Positions 1 to 7,501 are shown, counted from the first letter of the stretch. The stretch is 37,532 nucleotides of DNA from Roseburia sp. 1XD42-69 (GCF_003612565.1 NZ_RAZG01000039.1:1-37532); one strand, 5' to 3'. Numbers and translations are program-made. Notes: generated by a model from the sequence alone, not told the origin.

Positions 1-110
1 TTTACTGAGGACACAGCTTCAAGCAGCATAGCATAGGAATTAAGATAACTGAATAACTGCCAGTATTGAATTTTCAAGGTGCATAGGCTAAATCTATGTG
101 CGAAGTTTGA

Positions 111-419
111 GATAATAATATTATTTCCTTGATAGCTGAAGAAAATGATACTATTGTAGGTTTATGCATAACATCTATAAAAGATAAAAGTGGAATGCTA
201 AATATGAAAACTGCATATATGGATGCTTTAGTCGTTTCAGAAAAATATCAGAATAAAGGATATGCAAAAGAATTATTTAATGAAACAGAAAAGAAAGCTA
301 AATCTATGGGCGTAGCCAGAATTGATCTAATGGTTTGGGAATTTAATAAACATGCGATAGAGTTATACGCTTCTCTTGGAATGAAAACTCAAAGATATAT
401 ATTTGAAAAAGAAATATAA
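111..419 (+). pseudogene. GNAT N-acetyltransferase fragment (5' end missing)
   Basis: The frame is open from 111 after a stop at 108-110, and the first usable start is TTG at 129, giving 96 residues. The sequence has the acetyl-CoA loop of GNAT motif A (QNKGYA, about residue 40) followed by a C-terminal half typical of the family, ending near ELYASLGM. Complete GNAT enzymes are about 140-170 residues, so roughly the first 50 are missing. No convincing ribosome binding site precedes the TTG. I read it as a truncated remnant. A short functional variant is possible but unlikely. The substrate cannot be told. Confidence 0.7.
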
Positions 420-801
420 AAAATCATATGACTTTTTATTGGATTTTCAAGCATAAGGTTCAATCCGCTACTTTACAGGAAGAAAATCTTTAGCAGAATT
501 TTCCTCCGGTAGAAATTGTGATAAAATACAGAATTAAGAGTTTCTTGTAGAAATACCAGAATATGGAAGTAGAAGTTATACTGTATATGATATTAAGTAA
601 CATTTTGTGTGGATTATGGATTATATCTTGCTTTCAAAATCAGTGGAAAGAAGAAGTAGATAATTTTACAATTGAGAAACAATAGCTACTTAAATAGAAT
701 GTTTAGGCAACTTTAGTTGCAAAAAGAGGCCATTAGGACACAGCAACTCACCGTCTTCAGATGATGGATAGTCGAGTCTAGAATTACAGTAACACTAGAA
801 A
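420..801. other. Gene-free decayed stretch
   Basis: No complete reading frame is present. Around 540-600 one frame reads as a short protein-like tail (EFLVEIPEYGSRSYTVYDIK then stop) without a start, suggesting decayed coding DNA. A 14-base inverted repeat, gcaactttagttgc, lies at 707-720. Nothing else is recognisable. Confidence 0.4.
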
Positions 802-1077
802 TTGGAATGGGGCTTCAAATTTTTTGCTTTTTGTTTTAAAAAAGGAGAAAACGCTGGCGTAAAGCTGCAAGCAAAGGCTGGCAGAGGAATGTTTTTTGCA
901 ATATTATTATTTGTAGGCATTCCAGTGCCAGGAACTGGTGCATGGACGGGTACATTAGCGGCGAATATCCTTGATTTAGACTTTAAAACAAGCGTGTTGG
1001 CGTGTGCATTGGGAGTTCTGATGGCAGGAATCATTATGGGTGCTGCAAGTATGGGAATATTTGGAGGATTATTTTAA
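802..1077 (+). pseudogene. Small multidrug export family (PF06695/COG2426) fragment, C-terminal part
   Basis: From a TTG at 802 the frame gives 91 residues. The segment around residues 38-48 (VGIPVPGTGAW) and the following glycine-rich membrane helix (TGTLAA, then GVLMAGIIMGAASMG) match the conserved C-terminal half of COG2426 small multidrug export membrane proteins. Family members are usually about 150-170 residues, so the first membrane segments are missing. There is no ribosome binding site at the TTG. This is probably a remnant. The family name rests on remembered similarity, and real drug transport by the family is weakly supported. Confidence 0.65.
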
Positions 1078-1163
1078 CCATATACGTCATGGTTTTTTAT
1101 TCAGAATATGATAAATTAGACACGTAAAGCAAATGAACAAATTACAGAAGAGGAGGCTGTACA

Positions 1164-1238
1164 GTGATCGTAATAAAAATTTCAGAAAATAAATTTACAA
1201 TTCTTTCTGTTCCAGTATTGTATTGGATTCGTTTTTAA
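1164..1238 (+). pseudogene. 24-codon remnant with strong ribosome binding site
   Basis: AGGAGG at 1151-1156 lies 7 bases before a GTG at 1164 that opens a 24-codon frame (starts MIVIKISENKFTILSVPVLY) ending at TAA 1236-1238. The good ribosome binding site and protein-like composition suggest the 5' end of a longer gene that was cut off, rather than a genuine small protein. A functional microprotein cannot be excluded. Family not recognised with confidence. Confidence 0.35.
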
Positions 1239-1271
1239 TCTATGAGATAATTCTTTTAAAAATTTCTTTAC

Positions 1272-1300
1272 TTGTAAAATAAAGTATACCATGCTATAAT
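1272..1300 (+). promoter_or_regulatory. Predicted SigA promoter for the first rpn copy
   Basis: -35 TTGTAA (1272-1277), a 17-base spacer and a perfect -10 TATAAT (1295-1300). The transcript would start near 1307, leaving a leader of about 140 bases. That leader holds an inverted repeat CAGGAG (1393-1398) / CTCCTG (1410-1415) just before the ribosome binding site (AGGAGG, 1433-1438). Confidence 0.6.
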
Positions 1301-1360
1301 CTTATCAGAGCATAACATATTTCTATTTTTCTAATCTTTCCAAAAAAACATTCAAAAAAT

Positions 1361-1398
1361 CAGAAAATCTATGCTTGAAATCCAATATAAAGCAGGAG
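1361..1398 (+). repeat. Relic resembling the 3' end of the downstream MFS gene
   Basis: This stretch matches 6240-6276, which spans the last codons and stop of the MFS transporter plus the bases after it. I count 32 matches in 38 aligned columns, including an exact run of ten (cagaaaatct). In the corresponding frame it reads RKSMLEIQ against RKSVLKTQ at the MFS C-terminus. I infer a leftover of a paralogous MFS gene tail, which would mean an MFS-ending gene set once lay just upstream of this rpn copy. Confidence 0.45.
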
Positions 1399-1652
1399 AT
1401 TCTGAGCAACTCCTGTAAAAATACAACTTTATAGGAGGAAATTGAATGGCCAAGGAGCATAGCAATTACAAAGACACCGTATTCCGCATGGTTTTTAAGG
1501 ACAAAGAAAATTTGCTGTCCTTATACAATGCGGTAAACGGGACGGATTATAAAAACCCGGAGGAGCTGGAAATTACTACATTGGAAAATGCTATCTACAT
1601 GAATATGAAAAATGACCTTTCCTGTGTGATGAATTTTTTCCTGAATCTGTAA

Positions 1653-2180
1653 GAGCACCAGTCCACGATAAACCCCAATATACCCTTAAGAGAATTGTTT
1701 TATGTATCGAAAATTTTGCAGGGGCTTATAGTAAATAAAGACTTATACAGTTCCAGGCGTATTTATATACCTATTCCCCGCTTTTATATGTTCTACAACG
1801 GATTACAAGAGATGCCGGAACAGTGGGAGATGAAACTTTCGGAATCCTACAGCAGGCCAGAAACTGGGGAGAAAGGTTCCATGCTGGAACTTACCGTTCA
1901 TGTATTTAATATCAATTTCGGGAAAAACAAAAAATTATTGGATACCTGTCAGAAACTAAAGGAATATGCTCAGTATGTGGACAGAATCAGGCGGTATGCC
2001 AAAGAAATGCCGCCTAAAGAAGCCATTGAGAGAGCGATAACGGAATGTATCAAAGAAGGAATCCTTTCGGATTTCTTAAAGAAAAACAGAGCGGAGGCGT
2101 TGGAGATGAGCTGGTATGAATATAATGAAGAACTGCATTTGAAAAGTGAGCGTCAGATTGCCTATGAGGAAGGGATAGAA
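1653..2180 (+). repeat. Direct repeat, copy 1 (rpn), pairs with 4062-4394
   Basis: The two rpn copies are nearly identical in DNA over 1653-1811 versus 4062-4220 and 2007-2180 versus 4221-4394. Copy 2 lacks the 195 bases between. The copies lie in the same orientation on either side of the AAA/PD-(D/E)XK gene, so recombination between them would delete that gene. Confidence 0.8.
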
Positions 2181-2327
2181 CACGGTATGGAACAGGGGGA
2201 TATTAAATATATCTTAAGGATGCATAAAAACGGCTATCCCTTAAGCAAAATTGCCCAGATAGCAGATAAAACCCTGGAGGAAGTCCGGGCTGTAATAGAT
2301 AAAGAAGAATCTGCGCTGATACCTTGA
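2106..2327 (+). CDS. Candidate intragenic C-terminal Rpn protein (RpnS-like), 73 aa
   Basis: Inside the rpn frame, GGAGG (2093-2097) precedes an ATG at 2106 by 8 bases, an excellent start signal in the middle of a gene. Initiation here gives a 73-residue protein (MSWYEYNEELHLKSERQIAY...) with a central helix containing MEQGDIKYILRM and a C-terminal helical unit. It has no catalytic residues. Small proteins made from internal starts in rpn genes act as antitoxins to the full-length nuclease in E. coli. By analogy this could be such a product, and it would be untouched by the upstream stop codon. The start signal is seen; translation and function are inferred. Confidence 0.45.
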   Translation: MSWYEYNEELHLKSERQIAYEEGIEHGMEQGDIKYILRMHKNGYPLSKIAQIADKTLEEVRAVIDKEESALIP

Positions 2328-2399
2328 CAGGGAGCATTGCGGCTAAGGAACTGTTAATAAATTATGAGGAAAATTTAGTTATTTTTTGGAGGTGGGTAC

Positions 2400-3971
2400 A
2401 TGGGAATTTACCTGAACCCGGGAAATGAAGGTTTTTGGAAAGCAGTGCGTTCAAAAATATATGTGGATAAGACAGGACTTATAACTTGTACAAACGAGCT
2501 TATTAATACAGAGCAGCAGTATATCTGTGTAAGCAGGCCCAGGCGTTTTGGGAAATCTATGGCGATTAAAATGCTTGCAGCTTATTATAGCCGGGGCTGT
2601 GACTCTACAGATTTATTTAAGGGTTTTCAGATAGAAAGTGATATAACTTTTAAAGAACATCTGAATCAATATGATGTTCTTTATCTAAATATGCAGCAGT
2701 TTCTAATTGAATCAGAAAACCAGGAGCTGATAAAGTACCTGGAGAGAGAAGTGATGGATGAAATCCTGGAAGACTACAGGGAAGTTTTCACAGGGGAGAT
2801 TTCAGGACTTGCAAATGCGTTAAGGAAAATTTACGCAAAAAAGAAGAAACAATTTATATTTTTGATAGATGAATGGGATTGTGTGATGCGTGAGCGGCAG
2901 GAATCGGAAGAACTGCAGAAACAATATCTTGATTTTTTGAGAAACCTGTTAAAAGACCAGCCATATGTGGCTCTTGCTTATGTGACAGGGATTCTTCCGG
3001 TAAAAAAATATGGTGAACATTCTGCGCTGAATATGTTTTGGGAATATTCCATGACAGACCAGGGGGTATTTGAGGAGTATACAGGATTTACGGAAGATGA
3101 AGTGAAAGAACTGTGCAAACAATATGATATGGATTTTATGGAAACAGAAAGCTGGTATGACGGGTACGCCTTTACAAAAAATTTGCACATTTATAACCCA
3201 AAATCCGTAGTGGAGGCAATGCGCCGCCATAAGCTTTCCAATTACTGGACATCCACGGAAGTTTATGATGCACTGAAAATCTATATCAATATGGATTTTG
3301 ACGGACTACGGGGGGATATTGCCCGAATGCTTGGGGGCGGACGTATCAAAGTGAATACCCGAAGTTTTCGAAATGATATGCATAGCTTTGACGTGAAAGA
3401 TGATGTACTCACATTGTTAATACATCTGGGGTATCTTGCCTATGATTTTGAAACAAGAGAAGTATATATACCAAACAAAGAAATCCTTGAGGAATTTGAG
3501 ACTGCTATGAATGTAAAAGGATGGTCAGAGGTAATGCGTGTCCTGATGGCATCGGAGCAGCTTCTTGAGGATACTTTGTCATGCAATGAAAAAAATGTGG
3601 CAAAAGCATTGGACAGGACTCATACAGAAATATCTTCCATATTATCTTATAATGATGAAAATGCACTTGGCGCTGCTATTGGCCTTGCATATTACAGCGC
3701 ACGAAAAGACTATATACTTATACGGGAATTTCCTTCCGGAAAGGGTTTTGCCGATGTTGTATTCTTGCCCCTTCCTCATACTGGAAAACCTGCGCTGGTA
3801 GTAGAATTAAAATATGAAAAAACCGCCTATGCCGCCATACAACAGATAAAAAGCAGGCAGTACCCCCAGTCGCTTCTGGGATATACTGGAGAAATTTTAC
3901 TGGTGGGGATAAATTATAACCGGAATCAGAAAGAGAAGCCCCATAGCTGCGTGATAGAAAAACTAAGTTAA
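2400..3971 (+). CDS. AAA-ATPase-like (PF09820) / PD-(D/E)XK (DUF1703) protein
   Basis: A 523-residue protein with ATG at 2400 after GGAGGTG. The N-terminal ATPase has a variant P-loop RPRRFGKS (46-53) and a Walker B FIFLIDEWD (152-160). The middle contains the family's WYDGY segment. The C-terminal PD-(D/E)XK-like fold shows D452 (GFAD) and E469-x-K471 (VVELK), followed by a QQI helix. The architecture is common and often multi-copy in Clostridia and Bacteroidota; its biological role is unknown. It differs clearly from the two paralogues at 25448 and 27201. It lies between two damaged rpn copies, 72 bases after the first, and may be co-transcribed with them. Nuclease activity is predicted from residues only. 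Confidence 0.9.
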   Translation: MGIYLNPGNEGFWKAVRSKIYVDKTGLITCTNELINTEQQYICVSRPRRFGKSMAIKMLAAYYSRGCDSTDLFKGFQIESDITFKEHLNQYDVLYLNMQQFLIESENQELIKYLEREVMDEILEDYREVFTGEISGLANALRKIYAKKKKQFIFLIDEWDCVMRERQESEELQKQYLDFLRNLLKDQPYVALAYVTGILPVKKYGEHSALNMFWEYSMTDQGVFEEYTGFTEDEVKELCKQYDMDFMETESWYDGYAFTKNLHIYNPKSVVEAMRRHKLSNYWTSTEVYDALKIYINMDFDGLRGDIARMLGGGRIKVNTRSFRNDMHSFDVKDDVLTLLIHLGYLAYDFETREVYIPNKEILEEFETAMNVKGWSEVMRVLMASEQLLEDTLSCNEKNVAKALDRTHTEISSILSYNDENALGAAIGLAYYSARKDYILIREFPSGKGFADVVFLPLPHTGKPALVVELKYEKTAYAAIQQIKSRQYPQSLLGYTGEILLVGINYNRNQKEKPHSCVIEKLS

Positions 3972-4061
3972 TAATATATAAATTTAATTCAAAAAGAAAA
4001 AAGTAAAAGGTGGAGATTTTAAGTTGAATAAAATTAGTATGATTTTTTTCTGAATCTGTAT

Positions 4062-4394
4062 GAACATCAGTCCACGATAAACCCCAATATACCCTTAAGA
4101 GAATTGTTTTATGTATCGAAAATTTTGCAGGGGCTTATAATAAATAAGGACTTATACAGTTCCAGGCGGATTTATATACCTATTCCCCGCTTTTATATGT
4201 TCTACAACGGATTAAAAGAGATGCCGCCTAAAGAAGCGATTGAGAGAGCGATAACGGAATGTATCAAAGAAGGAATCCTTTCGGATTTTTTAAAGAAAAA
4301 CAGAGCGGAGGCGTTGGAGATGAACTGGTATGAATATAATGAAGAACTGCATTTGAAAAGTGAGCGTCAGATTGCCTATGAGGAAGGAATAGAA
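4062..4394 (+). repeat. Direct repeat, copy 2 (rpn), pairs with 1653-2180
   Basis: Partner of the repeat at 1653-2180, about 2.2-2.4 kb apart and in the same direction. After 4394 the two copies diverge (EHGMEQGD versus EKGMERGQ), so the last 50 residues have evolved separately or been exchanged. Confidence 0.8.
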
Positions 4395-4544
4395 AAAGGC
4401 ATGGAACGGGGGCAAATCCAATATATTTTAAGAATGTATAAAAACGGCTATTCCTTAAATCAAATTGCTGAAATAGCGGTTAAAACCATAGAAGAAGTCC
4501 AGGCTGTAATTGAAAAAGAAGAGTCTGTGCTGATAAAAAATTAG
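4320..4544 (+). CDS. Candidate intragenic C-terminal Rpn protein (RpnS-like), 74 aa
   Basis: Exactly as in the first copy, GGAGG (4307-4311) lies 8 bases before an in-frame ATG at 4320. The product would be 74 residues (MNWYEYNEELHLKSERQIAY...), with the same helical tail but diverged last third. In this copy everything needed for a nuclease is gone, yet this start and frame are intact. That fits selection for the small protein, or simply recent duplication. The GNAT gene starts 22 bases later and is probably on the same transcript. Confidence 0.45.
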   Translation: MNWYEYNEELHLKSERQIAYEEGIEKGMERGQIQYILRMYKNGYSLNQIAEIAVKTIEEVQAVIEKEESVLIKN

Positions 4545-4566
4545 AAATTTTTTTCGAGGTGAGAGA

Positions 4567-5082
4567 ATGGAATTAAGGGAAGCAAACTGGGAAGATTGGG
4601 AAAAGGAATTTCTATATGTGACGAATACGCCGGAGAATGAGGATGGATTTACCAACAGCTATTTTCAGGTTTCCTTGGAAGAATTTAAGGATTATGCACT
4701 GCCAAGGATGTTAAACCATGCCAGGGGCATTGACTTGCCGGAGGGCTTTGTACCCTGTACGGAGTATTTTCTCTGGGATAAAGGGGAAATCGTGGGATGG
4801 TTTCGGCTGCGGCAGAGTCTAAATGATGGGCTTAAAAACGGGGCAGGCCATATTGGATATGGAATCAAATCCGAATACCGGAAAAGAGGATATGCAACGG
4901 AAGGCTTAAAGATGATGATTTCGATTGCAAAAGATATCATTGAAGAGGATGAAATTTATATGTCGGTGAGAAAAGAAAATAGGGCGTCTCTTAAGGTACA
5001 GTTGAATAACGGGGCTTATATACATCATGAGGATGATAAGGAATATTATACAAGGATAAAAATTAGGAAGGAAGAAAAATAG
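4567..5082 (+). CDS. GNAT family N-acetyltransferase
   Basis: A 171-residue protein starting at ATG 4567, with a GAGGTG-type ribosome binding site at 4555-4560. Motif A is clear: GYGIKSEYRKRGYATEGL, about residues 98-115, with the acetyl-CoA pyrophosphate loop RKRGYA. The N-terminal WEKEFLYVTNTPENEDGF region and VGWFRLRQ strand resemble the COG3981 type of uncharacterised acetyltransferases. Length is normal, unlike the fragment at the left edge, and the two are not close relatives. It is followed with no gap by the MFS gene, suggesting co-expression. Substrate unknown; a small-molecule amine is the usual target. Confidence 0.88.
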   Translation: MELREANWEDWEKEFLYVTNTPENEDGFTNSYFQVSLEEFKDYALPRMLNHARGIDLPEGFVPCTEYFLWDKGEIVGWFRLRQSLNDGLKNGAGHIGYGIKSEYRKRGYATEGLKMMISIAKDIIEEDEIYMSVRKENRASLKVQLNNGAYIHHEDDKEYYTRIKIRKEEK

Positions 5083-6267
5083 TTGCTGATGACTGATAAA
5101 CACTTTGACCAAAAAAATTTAATTTTTTTGGCTATGGCAAAGTACCTGTCCGGCTTTGCCAGCTACATATATGATGTGGGAATCGTAATTTATCTGTTTT
5201 CCAATACCCAGTCGGTAGGGATTGTGGGAGGTTTTTTTGTATCACAGCTTCTGCCGGCAATTATTATTTTATTTACAGGAAAAGTGATTGACAGCCACAG
5301 TAAAAAGAAACTAATGGCGATGGCAAATCTCTTAAAGGGTCTGATATTTGTTTTGCTTTTGTTTTCTCAAAATATTTGGGTAATATATCTGGTTACATTT
5401 CTCATGAACCTAATTTTGGAATTTGAAGGAAATACATTAAGCGCATTTATGGTAAATGCTTTTTCAAAAGAGCGATTGTTAAAAGTTTCTTCAGTGATAA
5501 ATCTTTTGGATTCTGCTTCATTATTGACGGCACCTGCGATTGCGGCTTTTATTGCAATGTCTTTTCCCATTCAGGCAAATATCATATTAGATGTTCTGCT
5601 GTTTTTACTGACAGCGGTATGTTTTTTATGCATGGGAACAAATTCTGCCAGTGAGGAAGATGAAAATAAAAGGCCGGAAAATGAAAATGGCTGGAAAGAC
5701 ATAATAAAAAATAAGAATGTATTGAAAACGATTATTTACTGGAATATTTTTATGCTCTGCATCGGTTTGGCAGCGCCTTTGGAAATCAGCATGATAGAAG
5801 ATACCCTGGGGATGCCTTCAGCCTATTATGGATTTGGTAATACGGTAGAGGGAATTGGAATGGTACTTGCATCAGTTTTTATTTTAGGTATTATCCGAAA
5901 GTTAAAACCGGCTTATATCATATCAATTGGGCTTTTCAGTGCGGCGGCCAGCTATCTCTTTATCGGGATATCACAGAATATCTGGATGTATTTTGTGGGG
6001 GCATGTCTGGTGGGTATAACGGCAACATTTTGCCCTTTGGGATTTAAAACAGAAATTCAGTTGAAATGCAATCCTGCCACTGTGGGAAGGACGTTTACTG
6101 CGGGGAGATTTACGATTCTTTTGTCCCGGGCAGCAGGTTCTTTAATGGTAGGGAAAATTTTAACTTTTGCAGATATCAGGGCAGTTTATTATGGAATCAG
6201 TAGTATTTTATTTGTAACAGCATTATGGTACATAAAATTCAGAAAATCTGTGCTTAAAACCCAATAA
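5083..6267 (+). CDS. MFS transporter (12 TM)
   Basis: About 394 residues with roughly twelve hydrophobic helices in two halves of six, separated by a charged loop (about 187-205, SEEDENKRPENENGWKD). The N-terminal half has the loop-2 motif-A region GKVIDSHSKKKLMAMAN, typical of major facilitator exporters. TTG at 5083 directly abuts the stop of the acetyltransferase and is 8-9 bases from AGGAAGG. The ATG at 5089 is the alternative start. It probably exports a small compound by proton antiport; substrate unknown. Co-transcription with an acetyltransferase suggests a modify-and-export pair, which is inference only. Its 3' end resembles the relic at 1361. Confidence 0.88.
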   Translation: MLMTDKHFDQKNLIFLAMAKYLSGFASYIYDVGIVIYLFSNTQSVGIVGGFFVSQLLPAIIILFTGKVIDSHSKKKLMAMANLLKGLIFVLLLFSQNIWVIYLVTFLMNLILEFEGNTLSAFMVNAFSKERLLKVSSVINLLDSASLLTAPAIAAFIAMSFPIQANIILDVLLFLLTAVCFLCMGTNSASEEDENKRPENENGWKDIIKNKNVLKTIIYWNIFMLCIGLAAPLEISMIEDTLGMPSAYYGFGNTVEGIGMVLASVFILGIIRKLKPAYIISIGLFSAAASYLFIGISQNIWMYFVGACLVGITATFCPLGFKTEIQLKCNPATVGRTFTAGRFTILLSRAAGSLMVGKILTFADIRAVYYGISSILFVTALWYIKFRKSVLKTQ

Positions 6268-6285
6268 AAGTGGGAGTATAATATC

Positions 6286-6966
6286 TTAAGAATTTTTACG
6301 GATTTTCTTCACTTCCTTCATGGAAACATTAAGCTTTATATGAGATGCATATTTTTCCAATGCCTCATTAAATTCCACAAAATATTTTTTCCCGTCAATG
6401 GAAAGCCCTCCGAACTTCTCACCTTTTTCATTTAATAAGTCAATAAAATATGCTTTGCCCAAAGGATTGGCAGTTGCGCTGCTTCTGCCGGAGGCATAGC
6501 AGGTCATGGCAATGTCAGAAAGGCGGTAAATTCTGTAATCCATATCTCCCATTTCCACGTAAGCATAGGCCATGTAATGTTTGGTAATGATAATTGGCAG
6601 GTCGGAGCGGTTGTTATTGTGGATAAGGGCCAGGGGCGCAGCCATCATTTCCGAGTCAAACTGCTTTAATTCCTCTGGAGAAAAGCAAAGTTCCCCGATA
6701 CATTTTGCAGCATTGGGAAGTTTGGGTTTATTTGGCGTTGATTTTGACTTTGCGGCAAAAATAACGATAATCAATACCCCCATAACGCCGACCATGCCGC
6801 AGAGGGGGAGTGCGTTGTAATCCGGGGTAAGCTGGTTGTGTACCAGTAAAGCTGTCTCAATCAGGATAAAGACAACAGCGGTAATAATAATGTGTTTGGA
6901 ACCTGGGGCAGACTGCTGTCTTTGTTCCCCCAGCTTTTTCATTTCTTCCTGTAACCATTGTGACAT
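6286..6966 (-). CDS. Hypothetical membrane protein in tyrS operon
   Basis: 226 residues, ATG at 6966 after AAGGAG. Two adjacent hydrophobic helices (about 24-42 and 54-70) follow a basic/glutamine-rich N-terminus. The rest (about 80-226) is a soluble, probably cytoplasmic domain with a YAYVEMGDMDYRIYRLSDI strand region that resembles PH-like folds. No catalytic motif is visible and I do not recognise the family. It is the last gene of the tyrS transcript, 13 bases after the preceding gene, which also has an N-terminal membrane anchor, so the two may form a complex. Confidence 0.75.
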   Translation of the reverse strand: MSQWLQEEMKKLGEQRQQSAPGSKHIIITAVVFILIETALLVHNQLTPDYNALPLCGMVGVMGVLIIVIFAAKSKSTPNKPKLPNAAKCIGELCFSPEELKQFDSEMMAAPLALIHNNNRSDLPIIITKHYMAYAYVEMGDMDYRIYRLSDIAMTCYASGRSSATANPLGKAYFIDLLNEKGEKFGGLSIDGKKYFVEFNEALEKYASHIKLNVSMKEVKKIRKNS

Positions 6967-6979
6967 ATGTAAATCTCCT

Positions 6980-7492
6980 TTATGTATTAATATTGTTTAG
7001 TATATTTATAAAACTATCTACCTCTTTTTCCTGGAAAATTGCTAAGGGAAAAGCAGAACGTCTGTCCCCGCTGCTGTCAGCTATTTTAGGCAGGGTAATT
7101 TTGATTTTTCTTTTTCCTTCCCGTGTGAAAAGAACCACTTCTTTTGGTTTGACTTTATATCCGGAAATTTCTGCGGGGAAACTACTTTTTATGATTATCC
7201 TGTCCCCATCCATGACGTAGGGCATAACTATGATTTTTCCAGGGCGAAAAGCCAGAATATATTGATGGGATTCATATCTGCTTTTAAAATAGTACCCTAA
7301 TACATAGGAAAAATTCCCGTACTGTTCCTTCATGACAGCCTGCATGGCATTTAGCAGCAGGAATTTGTCACTGTTATAGCTTTTCTGCTCTTTCATGTAG
7401 TTGTTGGTTTTCATAAATGCAAAAGGGACAACGAGCAGGGGGCACAGAATCACCCCCAGCCCAATCAGTGTAAACAGCGTGTCGTTTTCCAT
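6980..7492 (-). CDS. Hypothetical membrane-anchored protein in tyrS operon
   Basis: 170 residues with one N-terminal membrane helix (about 6-28) and a soluble remainder rich in beta strands (YILAFRPGKIIVMPYVMDGD, then EVVLFTREGKRKIKITLP). No enzyme motif is visible and the family is not recognised. The start at 7492 lies 9 bases after the tyrS stop with only a weak AGGG ribosome binding site, so translation may be coupled to tyrS. Its expression would then fall under the tyrosine T-box, unless an internal promoter exists that I do not see. Confidence 0.75.
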   Translation of the reverse strand: MENDTLFTLIGLGVILCPLLVVPFAFMKTNNYMKEQKSYNSDKFLLLNAMQAVMKEQYGNFSYVLGYYFKSRYESHQYILAFRPGKIIVMPYVMDGDRIIIKSSFPAEISGYKVKPKEVVLFTREGKRKIKITLPKIADSSGDRRSAFPLAIFQEKEVDSFINILNNINT

Positions 7493-7501
7493 GATAAATC
7501 C

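Larger units (their letters stand above)
1446..2327 (+). pseudogene. Rpn-family (PD-(D/E)XK, transposase_31-like) nuclease interrupted by one in-frame stop
   Basis: ATG at 1446 follows AGGAGG by 7 bases. The frame encodes 68 residues, hits TAA at 1650-1652, and continues in the same frame to 2327 (293 positions in all). The second copy at 4059-4061 has TAT at the same place (LNLYEHQ), so this is a one-base Tyr-to-stop change. Rpn (recombination-promoting nuclease) proteins carry a D...ExQ active site. Here D57 (MKNDLS) lies before the stop and E70/Q72 (EHQ) directly after it, so the break splits the catalytic site. The C-terminal part (MEQGDIKYILRM and the IAQIADKTLEEV helix) resembles the regulatory tail of the family. 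The first piece alone cannot be an active nuclease. Possible rescue by readthrough or internal initiation is treated at 2106. Confidence 0.8.
4038..4544 (+). pseudogene. Second rpn copy: N-terminus lost and 65 codons deleted internally
   Basis: The rpn frame is open from 4038 (after TAG at 4035-4037) to 4544, beginning within the catalytic region (DFFLNLYEHQ). The N-terminal half with the catalytic aspartate is absent. A ribosome binding site and TTG (about 4010-4024) still precede it but lead into a stop after nine codons. Against copy 1 it lacks 195 bases (65 codons, in frame). The missing segment is bounded in copy 1 by the short repeat AGA(G/A)ATGCCG at 1808-1817 and 2003-2012, and one copy of the repeat remains here at 4217-4226. 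This is the footprint of a short-homology deletion. No intact nuclease can be made, but the C-terminal part is preserved. A TTG at 4104 would be the first in-frame start but has no ribosome binding site. Confidence 0.8.

Noticed and set aside
1446-4544. Insertion sequence (Rpn proteins are often labelled transposase_31)
   Set aside because: No terminal inverted repeats or target duplications are visible, and the family is a nuclease rather than a true transposase.
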